NCBI GenBank assembly: GCA_016735415.1
Contig: JAERRP010000351.1
Span: 1 to 6,593 of the forward strand
Reading direction: 5' to 3'
Length of the DNA: 6,593 nucleotides
Origin: Desulfobacterales bacterium
GTDB lineage: Bacteria; Desulfobacterota; Desulfobacteria; Desulfobacterales; UBA5852
The notes beneath the pieces were generated by a model. The model ran no database searches, was not told where the DNA came from, and saw only the letters and a list, made by a program, of their open reading frames with translations. Each line of letters begins with the position of its first letter. Position 1 is the first letter of the stretch. Made by a program: the position numbers and the translations under genes. This document shows, piece by piece, positions 1 to 6,592 of the stretch.

Positions 1-30
1 ACCGCCCTGAGCTGATGGCACCTTTCCAAT

Positions 31-60
31 AAAAAAGGCTGCCGTTTGGCAGCCTTTTTT
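31..60. terminator. Bidirectional intrinsic terminator of the fadN-fadA operon
   Basis: A perfect 13-bp inverted repeat (31-43 with 48-60) encloses the 4-nt loop GTTT. The stem has a GGCTGCC/GGCAGCC core flanked by six A on the left and six T on the right, so either transcript would end in a GC-rich hairpin and a U tract. It begins 22 nt beyond the thiolase stop codon on the minus strand, where the operon should end. Its symmetry suggests it also serves a plus-strand gene arriving from outside the window; that part is inference. Confidence 0.93.
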
Positions 61-82
61 ATTGAAGGCTAACATGTTACGA

Positions 83-1267
83 TCAGTCGCAGAGTTCGAA
101 CAGAGCCGCCGCCCCCATCCCCCCCCCGATGCACATGGATTCCACGCCGTATTTCACGCCGCGTTCTTTCATGTTGCGCAGGAGCGTGGCACACAACTTG
201 GCCCCGGTGCAACCCAGGGGATGCCCCAGGGCAATGGCGCCGCCGTTCACGTTGATCTTGTCCATGTCCTTTTCAAGGCCCAGTTCGCGAATGCAATAGA
301 TGGCCTGGGAGGCAAAGGCCTCGTTGATTTCAAAAAGCCCCACATTCCGGATGTCCATTCCGGCCAGTTGCAGCAGTTTCGGGATGGCATAGGCCGGACC
401 GACCCCCATTTCGTCCGCTTTGCAGCCCACGGTGGTGTAACACTTCAGTTTGGCGATCGGCTTGAGCCCCAGTTTCTGGACCATGTCGCCGCTCATGATG
501 ACGCTGGCGGCAGCGCCGTCCGTGGTCTGGGACGAATTGCCGGCCGTGACCGAACCGTTGACGGCAAACACCGGACGCAGTTTGGCCAGGCCCTCAACGG
601 TGGTGGTGGGCCGGACACCGTCGTCGAAATCCTGCAGAAAAGTCTCTTTCTGAAAGGTTCCGTCGGCCGTCTGCACATAGCGGGCCGCCGGGGTGGGAAC
701 GATCTCGGTATACTTCCCGTTTTTCTGGGCGTCGGCCGCCTTCATCTGGGAATTGCAGGCGAATTCGTCCTGGGCTTCACGTGGCACATCATAGCGTTTG
801 GCGACGTTTTCCGCCGTGATCCCCATGGAAGCATACAGATCCGCCTGCCGCCGGGTGTATTCCGGATGCGGGCGGGGCAGGTTGCCGCCCATGGGCACGT
901 AGGTCATGGATTCGACCCCGCCGCCGATGGTCACCTCGGCCCACCCGGCCATAACGCGCAGGGAGGCCTGCGCAATGGCTTCCAGACCGGAAGAGCAGAA
1001 GCGGTTGATGGTGGCGCCGCTTACCGTTTCGGGAAAACCGGCGATCTGGCCGGCGATGCGGCCGATATTGAGCCCCTGCTCGGCTTCCGGAAACGAGCAG
1101 CCGATCATGAGGTCCTCCACGTCCTTCTTTTCCAGATCGGGAGTCTTTTCCACCGCCGTGCTCAGGATAAAGGAAAGCAGATCATCGGGTCGTGTGTCCT
1201 TGAAAGCCCCCTTGGTGCGACGGCATCCGGGGGTGCGGACGGATGTGACGATATAGGCATCTCTCAT
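83..1267 (-). CDS. fadA: Acetyl-CoA C-acyltransferase (3-ketoacyl-CoA thiolase), FadA type
   Basis: This 394-residue protein is a type I/II thiolase of normal length, expected to be cytoplasmic. It cleaves 3-ketoacyl-CoA with CoA to give acetyl-CoA and an acyl-CoA two carbons shorter, the last step of beta-oxidation. Visible signatures are the nucleophilic Cys91 in [11 protein letters not shown], the GGGVESM segment (116-121), NEAFA (315-319), the catalytic His349 in GHPLGCTG and the acid/base Cys379 in CIGGGMGAA. The N-terminal [11 protein letters not shown] and DTRPDDL segments are typical of degradative thiolases. The ATG start at 1267 is preceded by AAGGAGG (1275-1281) with a 7-nt spacer. 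It is the second gene of the operon, 30 bp after the dehydrogenase/hydratase, as in fadN-fadA of Bacillus. A biosynthetic acetoacetyl-CoA thiolase is the main alternative, but the operon partner favours a degradative role. No catalytic residue is missing. Confidence 0.95.
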   Translation of the reverse strand: MRDAYIVTSVRTPGCRRTKGAFKDTRPDDLLSFILSTAVEKTPDLEKKDVEDLMIGCSFPEAEQGLNIGRIAGQIAGFPETVSGATINRFCSSGLEAIAQASLRVMAGWAEVTIGGGVESMTYVPMGGNLPRPHPEYTRRQADLYASMGITAENVAKRYDVPREAQDEFACNSQMKAADAQKNGKYTEIVPTPAARYVQTADGTFQKETFLQDFDDGVRPTTTVEGLAKLRPVFAVNGSVTAGNSSQTTDGAAASVIMSGDMVQKLGLKPIAKLKCYTTVGCKADEMGVGPAYAIPKLLQLAGMDIRNVGLFEINEAFASQAIYCIRELGLEKDMDKINVNGGAIALGHPLGCTGAKLCATLLRNMKERGVKYGVESMCIGGGMGAAALFELCD

Positions 1268-1274
1268 CTTGGTT

Positions 1275-1281
1275 CCTCCTT
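1275..1281 (-). promoter_or_regulatory. Ribosome binding site of fadA
   Basis: AAGGAGG on the minus strand lies 7 nt before the ATG at 1267, inside the 30-bp gap after the upstream gene. It fixes the thiolase start and indicates independent strong initiation rather than translational coupling. Confidence 0.85.
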
Positions 1282-1297
1282 GGATGACAGCTTGTAT

Positions 1298-3703
1298 TTA
1301 GTTGCGAAGTGGTTTACCCGTTTTCAGCATGTGTTCGATCCGGGCCAGGGTCTTCTCCTCTTTCAGAAAATCAATGAAAGCGGCCCGTTCCAGACTCAGA
1401 ATCACATCCTCGTCGATGGCGCTGTTGGTGCGCACATCACCCCCGGCGATGACGGTGGCGATTCGCCGCGCCAGGAAGGCATCATGCGCGGTAACATAAC
1501 CGGCGCTCAACATATTGAAAATCTCGCCGTTGACCATGCCTTCGGCCGCCACCCCCAGGACCTTGAGCGGGCGTTTGACAGGCGAGGCATACCCCTGGTC
1601 GGCCATGCGCAGGACTTCTTTTTTGGCTTCCCCGATCAACAGATCGCGGTTGAAGACGATCCGGTCGTTGGGTCCCAGAAAACCATTGGCCCGGGCTTCG
1701 GCCGCGGACATGGAAACCTTGGCCGTAGCGATGCTCATGAAGGTGGGGATGAAATACTTGGCCAGATCGACATCCGCAAGGTTTTCAGGAATGCTGCCGA
1801 CGGCTCTTTTCCAGAGATTCTTGCAGCCGCCGCCGGAGGGCAGGAGCCCCACCCCGATTTCGACCAGCCCCATGAAAAGGTCAGCGTGAGCCACGATGCG
1901 GTCGGCTGCCAGGCAGACTTCGCAGCCGCCGCCCAAAGTCATCCCATAGGGCGCGGCCACCACCGGAAAGGGGCTGTAGGTCTCGCGCTGCACCACGGCG
2001 TGCAGGGATTTAATCATGTCATCGACTTCGTTGAGGCGGTTGTCCCTGACGGCAGTGCCCACCTGGACCAGATCGGCCCCGGCGGAAAAGGCCCCCGGCA
2101 TGCCGCCGGCCTGGTTGCCGATCACCAGGCCCAGGCCGTTTTCTTCGACATGGTCCATGGATTCGTTCAAGAACTGGATGATTTCAGCATTTAACGCATT
2201 CATCTTGGTGTGGAATTCACAGCAGAAAACGCCATCGCCCAGATCTACCAGGGACGCCGAGGCACAGCTTTTAACCAGATTGCCGGAGCCTTTGAGGGCG
2301 GCCAGGGAGATATTGCTTTGGCTGACGACGATTTCTTTGTAGGTCCCAGCGTCGAAATCATAGAAAAAACGCTTGCCGTTCTCGGTTTTATAGAAATTCT
2401 CGATCCCGGCCGACAGCATCTGTTTAATCTTTTCGGGGACGTTCAAGCCATCCTTTTCAATTTTGGCGACCGATTCCCTGACGCCGAGGGCGTCCCAGGT
2501 TTCAAAGGGTCCCATCTCGAAATTGTAGCCCCACTTCATGGCGTTGTCGATTTCAACGATCGTATCGGAAATTTCCGGAATCCGGTTGGCCGAATAGATC
2601 AACTGGTTGGCTACGGCTTTCCAGGCAAAAACAGCCCCCTTGTCGTCGCCATAGACAATCGCCCGCAGTTTTTCGGGCAGGCTCCTGGCTTTTTTTGCTT
2701 CCGTCAGGCAGGGGAAAACCGCCTTCTGCCAATCCTCGTATTCCATGGTGGCGGGGTTGAGTACCTTGCGGATTTTCTTCCATTCCGGCGTCAATTCGCT
2801 TTTGTAGAAACCCGCCTGGGTTTTTTTGCCAAGCAGTTTCTTCTCGATCATCCGATCGAAGAAATCCGGAAGGACAAAATCCTTCTTTTCTTCCTCATCG
2901 CCGACCAGATCGTAGCTGTTGCGGGCCACATGCCCCAGGGTATCCAGGCCCACCAGGTCGGCGGTCTTGAACATGGCGGTCTTGGGCCGTCCCATGGCCG
3001 GGCCGAAAAGAGCGTCGACTTCGGTCACCGTCAGCCCCTCGGCCGCCATTAATTGCATGGTTTTGACCATTCCCTGAACACCGATACGGTTGCCTACGAA
3101 ATTGGGGGTGTCCTTGGCCCAGACGATGCCCTTGCCCAGGATTCGCTCGCCGAAGTCGGCCATAAAGGTCAGAATGTCGGCGCCGGTCTCCTGGCCGGGG
3201 ATGATCTCCAGCAGATGCATATAACGGACCGGATTGAAAAAATGAGTGCCCAGAAAATGTTGGCGGAAGTCTTCGCTCAATCCTTCCGACATGGCCTTCA
3301 GCGGGATACCCGAAGTGTTGGATGAAATAATCGTCCCCGGGCGGCGGACCTTGTCGATCCGGGCGAACAGGTCCTGTTTGATTTTAAGGTTTTCAACCAC
3401 GACTTCAACGATCCAGTCACAATCGGCGAGTTGGTCGAAATCGTCTTCAAGGTTGCCGATGGATATCAGGTCGATATCCTTTTTCTGCATGAGCAGGGCG
3501 GGCTGAATTGTTAAAAGGTTGTCATAACCGGCTTTGACCATCCGGTTGCGGGCCTGCGGGTCTTTTTTTTCCGCTTCGGAAAGATCGAAGGGAACGATGT
3601 CCAGCATCACTGTTTTGATCCCGGCACTGGCCAGCAAAGCGGCGATTCCGCCGCCCATCACGCCGGAACCGACAACCGCTGCCTTTCTGATTTTTCTTAC
3701 CAT
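1298..3703 (-). CDS. fadN: Bifunctional 3-hydroxyacyl-CoA dehydrogenase / enoyl-CoA hydratase, FadN-like
   Basis: This 801-residue fusion should hydrate trans-2-enoyl-CoA and oxidise the resulting 3-hydroxyacyl-CoA with NAD+, feeding the thiolase encoded just downstream. The order is dehydrogenase first: a Rossmann domain with GSGVMGGG (12-19), catalytic His154 in HFFNPVRYMHLLEIIPG with its partner Glu166, and GNRIG (204-208). Then come dehydrogenase C-terminal repeats (about 190-420, with GYNFEMGPFETWDALG at 392-407) and a C-terminal crotonase domain (about 480-690). The crotonase part has FSAGADL (539-545), GGGCE with Glu595, and VEIGVGLLPSGGG with Glu615; these match the two catalytic glutamates of enoyl-CoA hydratase, so both halves look active. 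This is the layout of Bacillus FadN (YusL), opposite to E. coli FadB. The frame can be extended to a TTG at 3718, but GGGAGG (3709-3714) just before the ATG at 3703 makes the ATG the better start. First gene of the operon. Confidence 0.93.
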   Translation of the reverse strand: MVRKIRKAAVVGSGVMGGGIAALLASAGIKTVMLDIVPFDLSEAEKKDPQARNRMVKAGYDNLLTIQPALLMQKKDIDLISIGNLEDDFDQLADCDWIVEVVVENLKIKQDLFARIDKVRRPGTIISSNTSGIPLKAMSEGLSEDFRQHFLGTHFFNPVRYMHLLEIIPGQETGADILTFMADFGERILGKGIVWAKDTPNFVGNRIGVQGMVKTMQLMAAEGLTVTEVDALFGPAMGRPKTAMFKTADLVGLDTLGHVARNSYDLVGDEEEKKDFVLPDFFDRMIEKKLLGKKTQAGFYKSELTPEWKKIRKVLNPATMEYEDWQKAVFPCLTEAKKARSLPEKLRAIVYGDDKGAVFAWKAVANQLIYSANRIPEISDTIVEIDNAMKWGYNFEMGPFETWDALGVRESVAKIEKDGLNVPEKIKQMLSAGIENFYKTENGKRFFYDFDAGTYKEIVVSQSNISLAALKGSGNLVKSCASASLVDLGDGVFCCEFHTKMNALNAEIIQFLNESMDHVEENGLGLVIGNQAGGMPGAFSAGADLVQVGTAVRDNRLNEVDDMIKSLHAVVQRETYSPFPVVAAPYGMTLGGGCEVCLAADRIVAHADLFMGLVEIGVGLLPSGGGCKNLWKRAVGSIPENLADVDLAKYFIPTFMSIATAKVSMSAAEARANGFLGPNDRIVFNRDLLIGEAKKEVLRMADQGYASPVKRPLKVLGVAAEGMVNGEIFNMLSAGYVTAHDAFLARRIATVIAGGDVRTNSAIDEDVILSLERAAFIDFLKEEKTLARIEHMLKTGKPLRN

Positions 3704-3708
3704 GATTA

Positions 3709-3714
3709 CCTCCC
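3709..3714 (-). promoter_or_regulatory. Ribosome binding site deciding the fadN start
   Basis: GGGAGG on the minus strand is separated by five bases (TAATC) from the ATG at 3703. The alternative in-frame TTG at 3718 lies immediately upstream of this Shine-Dalgarno, which would then fall within the coding sequence. The ATG start is therefore preferred, five codons shorter than the maximal frame. Confidence 0.85.
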
Positions 3715-3719
3715 TCAAG

Positions 3720-3960
3720 ATAAAGGAACGTGTATTATTAATGGGTATTCACTACACCTATCTGGCTCGGTTCAATCTGTCAAGCGAAAAGATAATTTTT
3801 GATTTATTATTATATACATTATATTTTCAGTTATTTATATACTTATATGAATTAATGAAATATCAAACGGGACGAATGTCATAAAAAAATACGGCCATAT
3901 TTATTAATGAACAATTATTCATATCCTCTATTTAACCCCAATATGTCGGTTTCAGCCTAA
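3720..3960 (-). promoter_or_regulatory. AT-rich upstream region of fadN with candidate promoter elements
   Basis: This stretch is much richer in A and T than either flank and carries no credible gene. On the minus strand it contains two perfect TATAAT boxes (3818-3823 and 3809-3814), but neither has a good -35 box at 17 bp. Nearer the gene is a perfect TTGACA (3778-3783), whose -10 partner at 17 bp (TAGGTG, 3755-3760) is poor. A start site somewhere here is expected because the operon must be transcribed leftwards. Which box is used cannot be settled from sequence. The AT-richness could also serve as an UP element or a binding region for a nucleoid protein. Confidence 0.5.
3908..3921. promoter_or_regulatory. 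Candidate operator palindrome upstream of fadN
   Basis: A 14-bp near-palindrome, TGAACAATTATTCA, has six of seven matching pairs. It lies about 205 bp upstream of the fadN ATG inside the AT-rich region. TGAA/TTCA half-sites resemble in style the operators of TetR-family fatty-acid regulators such as Bacillus FadR, but in AT-rich DNA such a match can arise by chance. The assignment is inference only. Confidence 0.25.
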
Positions 3961-4068
3961 ATTTATTTAAGTTATGATGCCTTCGACCCGCTTCCGAAGG
4001 GCTGCAGTGGCATGAATTATCGCCCAGTAACCCGCTCCACACGCTTTCGGGCCACCTCGGAAAACACC
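3961..4068. other. Intergenic DNA without a recognisable gene
   Basis: Base composition shifts here from AT-rich to GC-rich. Only a small hairpin is visible: CCTTCG (3980-3985) pairs with CGAAGG (3995-4000) around a 9-nt loop, with no T tract. No start codon with a ribosome binding site and a convincing reading frame was found on either strand. Confidence 0.5.
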
Positions 4069-4234
4069 CCTCAGGGTTCGCGTAAAAATAAGTTCACAAG
4101 TTTCAGGGTTGAGGCGCCCGTCGGGCAAGGCGTGAAAGCGCAGGAATAGCGGTCCTATTCCGAGCTTTCACAACGCCGCCGGGCGGGATGCATCGGCGCT
4201 TAAAATGTACGTTATTTTTTCGCGAGCCCTAAGG
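4069..4234. repeat. Nested inverted-repeat element, MITE-like or REP-like
   Basis: This element of about 166 bp is bounded by imperfect inverted repeats: 4069-4091 matches the complement of 4212-4234 at 20 of 23 positions, with a shared TCGCG and an A-rich AAAAATAA core. Inside is a second hairpin. GGAATAG (4143-4149) pairs with CTATTCC (4155-4161) around the loop CGGTC. After a small interior loop TGAAAGC (4133-4139) pairs with GCTTTCA (4164-4170), then GGCG (4129-4132) with CGCC (4174-4177). GC-rich segments between the two stems can also pair partly (GCGCC 4114-4118 with GGCGC 4195-4199). The 8-mer TCAGGGTT occurs twice (4071-4078, 4103-4110). No protein is encoded and no flanking target-site duplication was recognised. 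It could be a non-autonomous transposon relic, a BIME-like repeat or a structured RNA. Confidence 0.7.
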
Positions 4235-4654
4235 TTGCGCTTGCGAATGACGCGTCCGAAGTGTCAGGGATAGCCGGAAACCGGGATCAGAATCAAAGGG
4301 CGGTGGTGTAAAAAAACGATCGTCTGAGAGCAGTGGGGTGCAATTAATCAGTCCGGCACCGCGCCGTTGCGCCTATTATCAAGGGTCTTTATCTTCCTGA
4401 TCAGGGGCCGAAGGGGCCCCCAGCAGGGCGGTTATCTGGACAAAATTTTCACCTGGAATCTCCTTCCCGGATAAGCGCCCGGGTTTCAGTTCGACCGGCG
4501 TGTTCCATTGTTGACGCCGATCAGGGCAAAAAAGACCATTTCTGAACGGATACTAGTTATCTTTTTTGACCCCGCGCTGCAAACCCCGTTGCCGAAACCG
4601 CTTCGGGAGGGGTATTGACACGCCCATTAAACCATCCTAAGAGACAGACCATGG
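4235..4654. other. Intergenic DNA with small palindromes and no recognisable gene
   Basis: No reading frame with a plausible start and family resemblance was found in these 420 bp. Visible structure is limited to a perfect 10-bp palindrome CCTGATCAGG (4396-4405), a GC-rich hairpin overlapping it (GGGGCC 4404-4409 with GGCCCC 4415-4420), and the A/T-tract inverted repeat at 4524-4572 listed separately. TTGACA at 4615-4620 followed after 17 bp by a weak TAAGAG is a possible alternative promoter for the ligase gene. Confidence 0.5.
4524..4572. repeat. Inverted repeat with A6/T6 tracts
   Basis: CAAAAAAGA (4527-4535) is perfectly complementary to TCTTTTTTG (4560-4568), separated by 24 bp. Skipping one base, GGG (4524-4526) also pairs with CCC (4570-4572). 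The arms are A/T-rich and the spacer long, so an intrinsic terminator is unlikely. It may be a protein-binding or curved-DNA site, or chance. Confidence 0.4.
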
Positions 4655-4692
4655 CTTCATTTTACAGGATTTCAATATTTTATAAAATGAAG
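4655..4692. promoter_or_regulatory. Perfect inverted repeat overlapping the ligase promoter, candidate operator
   Basis: CTTCATTTTA (4655-4664) is exactly repeated in inverse as TAAAATGAAG (4683-4692), with 18 bp between the arms. The right arm overlaps a perfect 12-bp palindrome, ATTTTATAAAAT (4677-4688). The arms cover the -35 and -10 boxes of the candidate promoter, the arrangement expected for a repressor site. Which regulator would bind is unknown. Confidence 0.45.
4661..4688 (+). promoter_or_regulatory. Candidate sigma70-type promoter of the acyl-CoA ligase gene
   Basis: TTTACA (4661-4666, five of six consensus bases) is followed after 16 bp by TAAAAT (4683-4688, five of six). Transcription would start near 4695, leaving an untranslated leader of about 140 nt before the ATG at 4838. 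The competing TTGACA at 4615-4620 has a perfect -35 but a weak -10. Confidence 0.5.
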
Positions 4693-4824
4693 GCCCCCTT
4701 CTCAGAATCAGGCGGTGCTGCCTTCCGGCCGATACCGGCGGCGGCCTCCCGCTAATCAGGCATCACCGCGGTCGCGCCGGGAACGCACAGGCCCGCCGGG
4801 CCATCGGCAACCTTCACCACCCCC

Positions 4825-4832
4825 AAAGGAGG
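4825..4832 (+). promoter_or_regulatory. Ribosome binding site deciding the ligase start
   Basis: AAAGGAGG is placed 5 nt before the ATG at 4838. The open frame continues upstream to a GTG at 4715, but the extra 41 residues would be Pro/Arg-rich, unlike the N-terminus of any acyl-CoA ligase, so the ATG is chosen. Confidence 0.88.
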
Positions 4833-4837
4833 CTTAC

Positions 4838-6481
4838 ATGACCGGTCGACCCATTGAACCCACCCCCTCGGCTTATGGTTATCCCCTGCTCATAAAAAAC
4901 ATCCTCCGGACCCCGTTGCAGTATGCACCCGATCAGGAAATCGTCTATCGGGACCAGAGGCGCTACACCTACCGCACCCTCAATCAGCGGATTCACAAGC
5001 TGGCCCACATGCTGTCCGCCGCCGGCGTAAAACCCGGCGACACCGTGGCCGTGATGGACTGGGACAGCCATCGCTATCTCGAATGCTTCTTTGCGATTCC
5101 CATGATGGGCGCCGTCCTGCACACCATCAACATCCGGCTGTCCCCGGACCAGCTGCTTTACACCATCAATCATGCCGAAGATGACGTGATCCTGGTTTTC
5201 TCGGAATTCCTTCCCATGCTGGAAGCGATCAGGGACCAGATCAAGACGGTCAAAACAATTATCCTCCTGACGGACGGTGAAAGGCCGGAAACCCGTCTTG
5301 CGCTGAAAGGGGAATACGAAGATCTGCTCGAGGGGGCCGGCGACCGCTACGGTTTCCCGGATCTGGATGAAAACACAATGGCAACGACCTTCTACACCAC
5401 CGGGACCACCGGTCTGCCCAAGGGGGTTTTCTACAGCCACCGCCAGATCATGCTCCACACTTACGGGCTCATGTCGGGCTTCTGTATCTATAAATCCCAG
5501 ATCACCATGGACTCCGGGGATGTCTACATGCCCATCACCCCCATGTTTCACGTCCACGCCTGGGGCGTGCCCTACCTCTGCACCATGATCGGCACCAAAC
5601 AGGTTTATCCGGGGCGCTATGAACCGGAGATGCTCCTGAAACTCCTGCTCACGGAAAAAGTCACCTTCTCCCACTGCGTCCCCACCATCCTGCATATGCT
5701 GGTCAGCAGCCCGGCCGTGAAGGACTTCGACCTGTCGAACTGGAAAGTCATTATCGGCGGTGCCGCCATGTCCCGGGGACTGTGCAAGGCCGCCCTCGAT
5801 CTGGGCATCAACGTGGCTTCCGCCTACGGCATGTCCGAAACCTGCCCGATCCTGACCGCCGCCAACTTGAAACCCCACATGCTGGACTGGGACACGGATC
5901 GACAGGTCGGCATCCGCTGCAAGACCGGACTGCCGGTGCCGAACGTCGACCTGAAAGTCGTGGACCCCAGCGGACAGGCCCTGCCCCATGACGGCCAGAC
6001 AGCCGGTGAGGTGGTGGTACGCGCCCCCTGGCTGACGCAGGGGTATGTCAAAGATCCTGAAAAAAGCGAAGAATTATGGCGCGAGGGCTGGCTGCATACG
6101 GGAGATGTGGGCAATATCGATGCCGAGGGCTATCTCCAGATCACCGACCGGATGAAGGATGTCATTAAAACCGGCGGGGAATGGATTTCATCCCTGGAAC
6201 TGGAAGATATCATCAGCCAGCACGAAGCTGTAAGCGAAGCGGCCGTTATTGGTGTGCCCGACGATAAATGGGGCGAGCGCCCCCTGACCCTGGTGGTTTT
6301 AAAACCGGAATTTGTCGGTCAGGTAACGGCCGAAGCGCTGAAAGATTATTACAACCAATTCGTCGAAAACGGCACCATCCCGAAATACGGCGTGCCCGAC
6401 CGGGTGATCATCAGCGATCAGATCGCGAAAACCAGCGTGGGCAAGATCAACAAGAAGGAACTGCGCAAGCAATACCGCTGA
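4838..6481 (+). CDS. AMP-forming fatty-acyl-CoA synthetase, AlkK-like
   Basis: This 547-residue member of the adenylate-forming (ANL) superfamily should activate a free fatty acid with ATP to acyl-AMP and then acyl-CoA, supplying substrate to beta-oxidation. Motifs appear in order: the phosphate-binding loop YTTGTTGLPKG (186-196), the segment PMFHVHAWG (235-243), the adenine-binding SAYGMSET (328-335), HTGD with Asp423 that holds the ribose, the hinge DRMKDVIKTGGEWIS (437-451), and the C-terminal KTSVGKINKKELR with catalytic Lys536. HTINIRL and INHAEDD near residues 95-116 and the GGEWIS hinge resemble AlkK, the medium-chain acyl-CoA ligase of Pseudomonas alkane degraders, which has nearly the same length. 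No signal peptide or membrane segment is apparent. It is transcribed divergently from fadN-fadA. Chain-length preference cannot be read from sequence; long-chain, medium-chain or aryl acids remain possible. Confidence 0.93.
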   Translation: MTGRPIEPTPSAYGYPLLIKNILRTPLQYAPDQEIVYRDQRRYTYRTLNQRIHKLAHMLSAAGVKPGDTVAVMDWDSHRYLECFFAIPMMGAVLHTINIRLSPDQLLYTINHAEDDVILVFSEFLPMLEAIRDQIKTVKTIILLTDGERPETRLALKGEYEDLLEGAGDRYGFPDLDENTMATTFYTTGTTGLPKGVFYSHRQIMLHTYGLMSGFCIYKSQITMDSGDVYMPITPMFHVHAWGVPYLCTMIGTKQVYPGRYEPEMLLKLLLTEKVTFSHCVPTILHMLVSSPAVKDFDLSNWKVIIGGAAMSRGLCKAALDLGINVASAYGMSETCPILTAANLKPHMLDWDTDRQVGIRCKTGLPVPNVDLKVVDPSGQALPHDGQTAGEVVVRAPWLTQGYVKDPEKSEELWREGWLHTGDVGNIDAEGYLQITDRMKDVIKTGGEWISSLELEDIISQHEAVSEAAVIGVPDDKWGERPLTLVVLKPEFVGQVTAEALKDYYNQFVENGTIPKYGVPDRVIISDQIAKTSVGKINKKELRKQYR

Positions 6482-6510
6482 TGGCCCGGCGCCGCACCCA
6501 CCGGCGGAAC

Positions 6511-6550
6511 GGCCTGCCCAGGGGTGTCGGCTTCTCGGCGACACCCAGGC
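6511..6550. terminator. GC-rich hairpin downstream of the ligase, possible terminator
   Basis: GGGTGTCG (6522-6529) pairs perfectly with CGACACCC (6539-6546) around a 9-nt loop, and GGCCTG upstream (6511-6516) can partly pair with the AGGCC that follows. It begins about 30 nt past the stop codon, a fitting place for a terminator. No T tract follows, so it may instead be a Rho-associated 3' end or an mRNA-protecting hairpin. Confidence 0.4.
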
Positions 6551-6576
6551 CGGGCGGAAGACCGCAGCGGGCAGAT

Positions 6577-6592
6577 GGCACTCTACAGTGCC
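6577..6592. repeat. Short hairpin at the right edge of the window
   Basis: GGCACT (6577-6582) pairs perfectly with AGTGCC (6587-6592) around the loop CTAC. The window ends one base later, so it cannot be seen whether a T tract follows. It could be the stem of the real ligase terminator. Confidence 0.3.

Noticed and set aside
62..2194. Very long plus-strand open frame (710 codons) antisense to fadA and the 3' part of fadN
   Set aside because: It lies wholly opposite two unmistakable enzyme genes, has the His/Gly/Asp/Phe-rich composition typical of antisense shadows in GC-biased genes, lacks recognisable domains, and begins almost on the terminator without a ribosome binding site.
2210..3052. 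Plus-strand open frame of 280 codons antisense to fadN
   Set aside because: Same antisense shadow effect. There is no domain resemblance, while the minus strand encodes conserved dehydrogenase and crotonase motifs through the same bases.
3534..3884. Plus-strand open frame of 116 codons running from the fadN 5' end into the AT-rich region
   Set aside because: Its first half is antisense to the conserved NAD-binding domain and the rest is low-complexity AT-rich sequence without a ribosome binding site.
4069..4234. CRISPR array or tRNA/rRNA gene as an explanation of the repeat region
   Set aside because: There are no regularly spaced direct repeats and no cloverleaf with T-loop or anticodon arm. 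The symmetry is that of nested inverted repeats.
4404..4420. GC-rich hairpin GGGGCC/GGCCCC as a terminator
   Set aside because: No T tract follows on either strand and no gene ends nearby, so nothing supports a termination role.
4715..4837. 41-codon N-terminal extension of the ligase from a GTG start
   Set aside because: The extension is Pro/Arg-rich and unlike ligase N-termini. A strong AAAGGAGG sits 5 nt before the ATG at 4838, which gives the usual family length.
4814..5989. Minus-strand open frame of 391 codons antisense to the ligase
   Set aside because: It covers the adenylation motifs of the ligase on the other strand, is rich in His, Gly and Asp, and resembles no known family.
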